A stretch of DNA of 64,000 nt, taken from positions 253,768-317,767 of the forward strand of contig JAECQR010000002.1 of NCBI GenBank assembly GCA_015999765.1, in the 5' to 3' direction. The position numbers and the translations under genes are program-made. The notes under the pieces are model-generated. The model saw only the letters and a list, made by a program, of their open reading frames with translations. It was not told where the DNA came from and did no database searches. The stretch is from Flavobacteriia bacterium (GTDB lineage: Bacteria > Bacteroidota > Bacteroidia > Flavobacteriales > Weeksellaceae). Below are positions 59,369 to 64,000 of the stretch, one piece after another; the stretch's first letter is position 1; every line of letters begins with the position of its first letter.

Positions 59369-60727
59369 ATGGACTCAGACGTCGTCAAGCTTTTATTAGC
59401 TTTATTCTTAGTATTACTCAATGGTTTTTTCGTAGCCGCAGAATTCTCTATCGTTAAAGTTCGTTATTCCCAAATCCAGCTCAAAGCCGCTGAAGGAAAT
59501 TCCATGGCGAAACAGGCTGAGCATATCATCAAACATCTGGATGAATATCTTTCCGCTACGCAGCTCGGGATTACATTAGCTTCCCTTGGTTTAGGTTTTG
59601 TGGGTGAAAGTGCGTTGCATCATATCATTGAGAATCTTTTTCATTATTTCGGACTTGCAGTTGCCGACAACACGGTAACTACTGTTTCTTTGGTAACCAG
59701 TTTCTTAATCATTACCATAATGCATATCGTTTTTGGTGAATTAATTCCAAAATCGATCGCGATCAGAAAAGCAGAACCTACAACAATGGTTATTGCCATG
59801 CCACTGCGGGTTTTCTATACGGTTTTCAAACCTTTTATTTGGTCGATGAACCAAATGTCGAACGGAGTTTTAAGATTAATGAAGATTCATCCTGCTTCTG
59901 AACACGAAATTCACTCTACAGAAGAACTTCAGCTGTTGGTAAAGCAGTCTGCAGATTCAGGTGAAATTGAAGAAGAAAACTACGAGATTATTAAGAATGC
60001 CTTCGACTTTACAGATCATTCCGCGAAGCAGATTATGGTTCCGCGACAGAATATCGCCTCGATTGATATCGAAGATCCTATTGAAGAAATTATTGGTAAG
60101 ATTATGGATGGCGGTTATTCCAGGATTCCAGTTTTCACAGGTTCTATCGATAATATTATCGGAATTTTTTATGCAAAGGAAATCATCAGGGAATACATTA
60201 AGAGAAAAGGTGCGATTGACCATGACGTTTTGAAAGAGTTGATGCGTGAACCATTTTTTGTGGTTGGAAGTAAGAAGATTTCAGATCTTTTGAAAGTTTT
60301 CCAGCAGAAAAAACAGCATTTGGCAGTCGTGATTGATGAATTTGGCGGTACAGAAGGGATTATAACTTTAGAAGATATTTTAGAGGAATTGGTAGGCGAA
60401 ATTCAGGATGAAGAAGATGATGAAGATAAAATCGTTGAGAAAGTAGGCGAAAATGTTTACTGGGTTCAGGCGACGCAGCCTTTGGATGAGATTAACGAAC
60501 ATTTACCTAAACTATTCCCTCTTTCAGAAGATGGTGAATATAATACGCTGGCCGGGTTTATCCTTCACGAACTGGAAGAAATTCCGGAAGAAAATCAGGA
60601 ATTTACTATTAACAGCTATCACGTAAAAATCCTTAAAATGCAGAATAAAAGTGTGGATCTCGTCGAACTTGTTTTTGAGGAACCCAATATTCTGAATGAT
60701 TTGACTGACGAACTTGGTGAAATATAA
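59369..60727 (+). CDS. CNNM/CorC-type transporter (hemolysin family protein)
   Basis: A 452-residue membrane protein of the same DUF21-CBS-CorC family as the gene at 8814. DUF21 domain MDSDVVKLLLALFLVLLNGFFVAAEFSIVKVRYSQ with FGELIPKSIAIRKA, two CBS motifs (about 215-345, IMVPRQNIASI and AVVIDEFGGTEGIITLEDILEELVG) and the CorC_HlyC domain (WVQATQPLDEIN..GEYNTLAGFIL). Probably a divalent-cation exporter or its regulator. clpS follows 7 nt downstream. Confidence 0.93.
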   Translation: MDSDVVKLLLALFLVLLNGFFVAAEFSIVKVRYSQIQLKAAEGNSMAKQAEHIIKHLDEYLSATQLGITLASLGLGFVGESALHHIIENLFHYFGLAVADNTVTTVSLVTSFLIITIMHIVFGELIPKSIAIRKAEPTTMVIAMPLRVFYTVFKPFIWSMNQMSNGVLRLMKIHPASEHEIHSTEELQLLVKQSADSGEIEEENYEIIKNAFDFTDHSAKQIMVPRQNIASIDIEDPIEEIIGKIMDGGYSRIPVFTGSIDNIIGIFYAKEIIREYIKRKGAIDHDVLKELMREPFFVVGSKKISDLLKVFQQKKQHLAVVIDEFGGTEGIITLEDILEELVGEIQDEEDDEDKIVEKVGENVYWVQATQPLDEINEHLPKLFPLSEDGEYNTLAGFILHELEEIPEENQEFTINSYHVKILKMQNKSVDLVELVFEEPNILNDLTDELGEI

Positions 60728-60734
60728 TTTAAAA

Positions 60735-61049
60735 ATGAGGCGATTTATTATTCAAAACTCGGTTCGAGATTACGAGAAACCACAGCGGGAGTACGACGAA
60801 GAAGTCGCGCTTCTCGAAAAGGAAGATGAAGTGTACAAACTCGTCCTCTGGAATGATGATGTAAACACCTTCGATGATGTTATTGAAGCACTCATCGAAA
60901 TCTGCGGACACACTTTGGAGCAGGCCGAACAGTGTACGATTCTGGTCCATTACAAAGGAAAATGCACGGTGAAAACCGGCAGTTTAGAGGTTCTGAAACC
61001 CATGCACGAAAAATTAATCTCCAGAAGTTTAACTTCAGAAATAGTATAA
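60735..61049 (+). CDS. clpS: ATP-dependent Clp protease adaptor ClpS
   Basis: N-end rule adaptor delivering substrates to ClpAP, or to ClpC in this phylum. 104 residues. Core motif YKLVLWNDDVNTFDDVIEALIEICGHTLEQAEQCTILVHYKGKCTVKTG, with Asn-Asp-Asp forming the N-degron pocket and HYKGK the conserved strand. The ATG at 60735 is chosen over the TTG at 60714, which overlaps the CNNM reading frame. clpA/clpC is not adjacent. Shares a transcript with the CNNM gene. Confidence 0.94.
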   Translation: MRRFIIQNSVRDYEKPQREYDEEVALLEKEDEVYKLVLWNDDVNTFDDVIEALIEICGHTLEQAEQCTILVHYKGKCTVKTGSLEVLKPMHEKLISRSLTSEIV

Positions 61050-61051
61050 AC

Positions 61052-61082
61052 AAAAGTTTCGGTTTTTCTGAAACTTTTTTAT
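61052..61082 (+). terminator. Terminator of the CNNM-clpS transcript
   Basis: AAAAGTTTC / GAAACTTTT around a loop of about nine bases, with six T. Confidence 0.82.
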
Positions 61083-61095
61083 TGTAATAAAATTT

Positions 61096-61752
61096 ATGAG
61101 CACATTATTAATCGTTATTATTGCGGCAACCGCCCTTTTCAGTTATTTCGGATTCAGCAATCAACAACTGTTCGAGAAATATAAATTCAATGTTGGCGCA
61201 ATTCGTGGCAATAAAGAGTATATACGCTTAATTTCTGCGGGCTTCCTGCATGGCGATTTCATGCATTTGCTCTTCAACATGATGACGCTGTATTTCTTCG
61301 GGCCAATTGTTTTACAGGCTTTCGGAGAAGTAGGATTTTTGGTGGTTTATTTTGGCTCTATACTTTTAGGAAATCTTTTCTCGCTTTATCTTTATCAAAA
61401 CCAGTCGTGGTATTCAGCAATTGGTGCGAGTGGCGGAGTTTCAGGAATTTTGTTTGCTTCCATCGCCATGATCCCTGATTTAGGAATATATTTCTTCTTT
61501 ATACCGATACCAATTCCGGGATATATTTTCGGACTTTTATACTTCGGATATTCAGTTTACAGTATGCTGAATCCCCGCCAACATGATAATATCGGTCATG
61601 CAGCCCACATGGGCGGCGCATTTTTCGGATTGGTTTATGCGGTCGCACTGCAGCCAGAGAGAGCAATTGAAAACTCACTTTTCCTCGGAATTATGGCGTT
61701 GCCACTAATTTATATGGCATATATGGTTTTCGTTAAAAAGAAAATCGGATAA
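61096..61752 (+). CDS. Rhomboid family intramembrane serine protease
   Basis: A 218-residue six-TM protease cleaving TM helices of other proteins. The catalytic dyad is S112 in IGASGGVSG and H171 in GHAAHMGGAFFG; HLLFNMMTLYFFGP (57-70) is the L1-adjacent conserved helix. No extra domains. Substrates unknown; rhomboids act in quality control or signalling. It is single, with no promoter box identified in the 46-nt gap after clpS. Confidence 0.92.
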   Translation: MSTLLIVIIAATALFSYFGFSNQQLFEKYKFNVGAIRGNKEYIRLISAGFLHGDFMHLLFNMMTLYFFGPIVLQAFGEVGFLVVYFGSILLGNLFSLYLYQNQSWYSAIGASGGVSGILFASIAMIPDLGIYFFFIPIPIPGYIFGLLYFGYSVYSMLNPRQHDNIGHAAHMGGAFFGLVYAVALQPERAIENSLFLGIMALPLIYMAYMVFVKKKIG

Positions 61753-61952
61753 TCTTTTTAGGAGCAACAAAAGCATGTTCTCTCTTCAAACTGAGGTCCC
61801 GTTTTCCGTTACAATCTTTTTTTCGCTCGTTTCGCTCGCCAAAAAAAGGATTTTCACTTCAACCGGGGCTAGAATAGCTGTCTGTCTTCTCCCAAAGATT
61901 TATAATTACACTTATTGACGCTCGCTTCGCTCGCGCCCACAAGTAATTCGCG
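61753..61952. repeat. Probable dispersed intergenic repeat
   Basis: 200 nt between convergent genes with high local structure: CGCTCGTTTCGCTCG (61824-61838) recurs with one change as CGCTCGCTTCGCTCG (61919-61933), and AATC-T7 / A7-GGATT arms (about 61813-61852) flank the first copy. The C- and G-rich parts differ in composition from neighbours. From memory, similar sequences occur in many Flavobacteriia intergenic regions; this needs a genome search. No promoter or gene seen. Confidence 0.6.
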
Positions 61953-62798
61953 TCATTTCTTCCCCCAAACAAACCTCTCATTACCGGAAATATCTTTCAC
62001 GAGATGTACTTCAGATAGAACCTCAATAAAAAGTGATTTGGTTTCCTCACCCAGTTTCTGATTAATTTCCAGAAAAACCATTCCATTTTCTGTAAGATGA
62101 TTTTTGCAGTCTTCAGCGATTTTTTCGTAAAATATCAACGCATTTGAAGTAGGAGAGAAGAGTGCCGTTTTAGGTTCAAATTCTTTCACCGAATCCGCAA
62201 TTTCAATTTCTTCATCCCTCCCGATATAGGGCGGATTCGAAATAATAACATCGTAAACTTCTGATAAATTTTCTTGCAGATAATTCTCGTGAATGAATTT
62301 AATATCGAGCTTATGAAAATCCGCATTTTTCGTTGCTGTTTCCAGGGCTTTTTCAGAAAAGTCAATCGCTGAAACTTTTGCTTCAGGAAATTTCTTTTTC
62401 AAAACAATAGGAATAATACCGCTTCCGGTACCGATATCCAGAATTTTCAAATCCGTTAAATTGCTTTTCTGAATTTCGGAAATTGCCAGTTCCAAAAGTT
62501 CTTCAGTTTCCGGTCTTGGAATGAGGACGTTTTCATCCACGAAAAATTGTAAACCATAAAATTCAGTCTCGCCAAGGATTTGCTGGTATGGTTTTCCTGA
62601 TTGTAATTCACTGATCAATTTTTTGAAAACTTCTGTTTGCTCTTCAGAAATGATATTATTTTGAGAAATTCTCAATTCAAATTTATCCATTCCCAAAATG
62701 CTGCTGCAAAAAATCGAGAACAGTTCGCCGCTTTCGGAGTCAATATATATTTCGGAGAGTTGTTCTTTAAAAAACTGCTTAAGTTCAGAAATGGTCAT
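61953..62798 (-). CDS. prmC: Release factor glutamine methyltransferase
   Basis: SAM-dependent N5-methyltransferase of the GGQ glutamine in RF1/RF2. 281 residues from MTISELKQF. N-terminal helical domain (about 1-85, ending ILGETEFYGLQFFVDENVLIPRPETEELLELA) and Rossmann domain with LKILDIGTGSGIIPIVLKKKFP and the catalytic NPPYIG. An upstream ATG at 62885 would add 29 non-conserved residues and overlap the divergent promoter region. Divergent from the NlpC/P60 gene. Confidence 0.94.
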   Translation of the reverse strand: MTISELKQFFKEQLSEIYIDSESGELFSIFCSSILGMDKFELRISQNNIISEEQTEVFKKLISELQSGKPYQQILGETEFYGLQFFVDENVLIPRPETEELLELAISEIQKSNLTDLKILDIGTGSGIIPIVLKKKFPEAKVSAIDFSEKALETATKNADFHKLDIKFIHENYLQENLSEVYDVIISNPPYIGRDEEIEIADSVKEFEPKTALFSPTSNALIFYEKIAEDCKNHLTENGMVFLEINQKLGEETKSLFIEVLSEVHLVKDISGNERFVWGKK

Positions 62799-62904
62799 TT
62801 TTCGTAATTGAGTTTTAAATATAATTCCTTTTTTTGAAAATGAATGAATGGCAAGATAAAAATCTTTAAAAACACTGGATAACAAAGGAAAATTTGGGAA
62901 TTTT

Positions 62905-62936
62905 TTGTCAAATTGTAAATAATTTTACTATTTTTG
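62905..62936 (+). promoter_or_regulatory. Promoter of the NlpC/P60 gene
   Basis: TTG (62905-62907), 21 nt, TATTTTTG (62929-62936), 20 nt upstream of the ATG at 62957. Confidence 0.7.
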
Positions 62937-62956
62937 GGAAACCCTCACCGTTAAAA

Positions 62957-63496
62957 ATGAAAAACGTTCTATTTGCAATCCTTGCATTACTGTTTGTAGT
63001 ATCCTGTGGTACTTCAAAACCCGTTGTTGTTAAGAGAAGTGTCCCTACCAAGACCGTTAAAAAAACTCCCGATCTTAAATCACTGGAATCTAATTTTTCT
63101 GGGAAAGTAAACGGTCAGATTCAGGATATCCTGAAAGATGCTCAGAAATATCTCGGCGCTCCTTACAAATATGCCGGAAATACTTCTGCGGGATTCGACT
63201 GTTCCGGTTTAGTTACTAAGGTTTTCAATGAAAACAATACAAAATTGCCGCGCCGTTCGGAAGACCAGTCCACTGTTGGTAAACAGGTAAATATTCGCGA
63301 TACAAAACCAGGCGACCTGGTGTTTTTTGCCACCGCGGGCGGCAGCCGGGTTTCTCATGTGGGAATTGTACACGATATTGGGAATAATGGTGAAGTGAAA
63401 TTCATTCATGCATCCACTTCCAAAGGAGTGATTATTTCTTCACTTAACGAAAAATATTGGAACAAAGCTTATCTTTTCGCCCGAAGAGTTTTGTAA
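62957..63496 (+). CDS. NlpC/P60 family lipoprotein peptidase
   Basis: A 179-residue lipoprotein. The signal MKNVLFAILALLFVVSC ends in a lipobox with C17, so it is anchored in a membrane. A basic linker (about 20-60) precedes the C40-family endopeptidase domain: catalytic Cys in FDCSGLVTKVF, His in SHVGIVHD, and a further His in FIHASTSKGV. It probably cleaves peptidoglycan stem peptides. The ATG at 62957 follows the promoter and gives a clean signal peptide; a longer in-frame TTG at 62894 lies upstream of the promoter. Its stop overlaps the -7 box of dapD. Confidence 0.93.
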   Translation: MKNVLFAILALLFVVSCGTSKPVVVKRSVPTKTVKKTPDLKSLESNFSGKVNGQIQDILKDAQKYLGAPYKYAGNTSAGFDCSGLVTKVFNENNTKLPRRSEDQSTVGKQVNIRDTKPGDLVFFATAGGSRVSHVGIVHDIGNNGEVKFIHASTSKGVIISSLNEKYWNKAYLFARRVL

Positions 63497-63501
63497 ATTT
63501 G
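63494..63501 (+). promoter_or_regulatory. -7 box TAAATTTG of dapD
   Basis: Exact TAnnTTTG that overlaps the TAA stop of the NlpC/P60 gene and lies 32 nt before the dapD ATG. Confidence 0.5.
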
Positions 63502-63533
63502 CGCCAATAAAATTCATACAAAGCAATCAAATT

Positions 63534-64000
63534 ATGTTACAGCAAACTATTGAAAATATCTGGGATAACCGTGAACTTTTAAAAGATGAAGAAAGCCAGA
63601 AATCCATCCGCGAGGTAATCCGTCAGCTGGATCTGGGCGAACTTCGTGTTGCGGAACCTACTGAAAACGGCTGGAAAGTAAACGAATGGGTGAAGAAAGC
63701 TGTGGTAATGTATTTCCCGATCCAGAAAATGGAAACCATAGAAGTTGGACCCTTCGAATTTCACGACAAAATGCCTTTGAAAAGAAATTACGCTGAAAAA
63801 GGAGTTCGTGTGGTTCCTCATGCCGTGGCTAGAGAAGGCGCTTTCATCGCATCCGGAGTAATTCTGATGCCTTCTTACGTAAATATCGGAGCTTATGTAG
63901 ATTCCGGAACTATGGTCGATACCTGGGCAACTGTAGGAAGTTGTGCACAGATCGGAAAAGATGTTCACTTAAGCGGTGGAGTAGGTATTGGCGGCGTTTT
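63534..64000 (+). CDS. dapD: 2,3,4,5-tetrahydropyridine-2,6-dicarboxylate N-succinyltransferase, 3' end beyond the window
   Basis: Lysine/diaminopimelate synthesis: succinylates tetrahydrodipicolinate. The window holds the first ~155 codons of an open frame with no stop. N-terminal LQQTIENIWDNRELLKDEESQKSIREVIRQLDLGELRVAEP is the DapD helical domain, WVKKAVVMYFPIQKME the linker, then left-handed beta-helix repeats from about residue 105 (VVPHAVAREGAFIASGVILMPSYVNIGAYVDSGTMVDTWATVGSCAQIG). The conserved MVDTWATVGSCAQIG is a DapD signature. The full protein is expected to be about 270 residues. Confidence 0.95.
   Translation, partial: MLQQTIENIWDNRELLKDEESQKSIREVIRQLDLGELRVAEPTENGWKVNEWVKKAVVMYFPIQKMETIEVGPFEFHDKMPLKRNYAEKGVRVVPHAVAREGAFIASGVILMPSYVNIGAYVDSGTMVDTWATVGSCAQIGKDVHLSGGVGIGGV

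Overview
The window is a gene-dense, AT-rich chromosomal segment from a Bacteroidota bacterium of class Flavobacteriia, most likely the Chryseobacterium/Kaistella/Epilithonimonas group of Weeksellaceae. Evidence: TAnnTTTG promoter boxes with an upstream TTG instead of sigma70 boxes, almost no Shine-Dalgarno sequences, tRNA genes without an encoded CCA, gliding/type IX secretion genes (gldF, gldG) and two cargo proteins with C-terminal sorting domains, and an F-type ATPase operon that stops after atpG. The family assignment is inference; no 16S rRNA gene is present.

Layout. 1-200: two tandem tRNA-Asp genes (the first cut by the window edge) and a terminator. 0.36-7.4 kb: glgC, an SRPBCC-type membrane protein, sucA-sucB and apaG. 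7.4-13 kb, minus strand: a DEDDh exonuclease, two related alpha/beta hydrolases on either side of a CNNM/CorC-type transporter, a glycosyltransferase and a lipid A-type acyltransferase. 13-16 kb: thioredoxin-fold protein, aldehyde dehydrogenase, short-chain dehydrogenase. 16-24.9 kb: a purine block (purB, purL, purC, purF) interrupted by a SatD-like regulator overlapping a DUF3307 membrane protein. 25-37 kb: a beta-barrel protein, aroB, proline dehydrogenase, priA, a PBP4-type carboxypeptidase, a secreted M1 peptidase, a duplicated DUF4440/cupin pair and kbl. 37.3-42.1 kb, minus strand: an Rrf2 regulator followed by cysH-cysD-cysN and a CysG-N/TSUP fusion transporter (sulfate assimilation). 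42-48 kb: DUF4268 protein, hemJ-gldF-gldG and a secreted M12-type metalloprotease. 48-53.3 kb: SAM hydrolase family protein, PhoH, three small beta-barrel proteins, ffh. 53.3-59.2 kb: ATP synthase operon atpZ-DUF6168-atpBEFHAG. 59.3-64 kb: second CNNM protein, clpS, rhomboid protease, prmC, an NlpC/P60 lipoprotein and the start of dapD.

The window is mostly housekeeping core genome. I see no prophage, insertion sequence, CRISPR array or integrative element. The most interesting parts are regulatory or architectural: a SatD protein whose N-terminus carries GGDEF/cyclase-like motifs fused to a helix-turn-helix and translationally coupled to DUF3307; the NAD-binding/sulfite-exporter fusion in the cys operon and the palindromes in that operon's promoter; a strong hairpin plus T-run inside the ATP synthase operon right after the c-subunit gene; and an apparently dispersed intergenic repeat at 61.8-61.95 kb.

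Promoters are called from the flavobacterial consensus (TTG, about 19-22 nt, TAnnTTTG). Several of these boxes also decide start codons, because longer in-frame starts would fall inside or upstream of the box.
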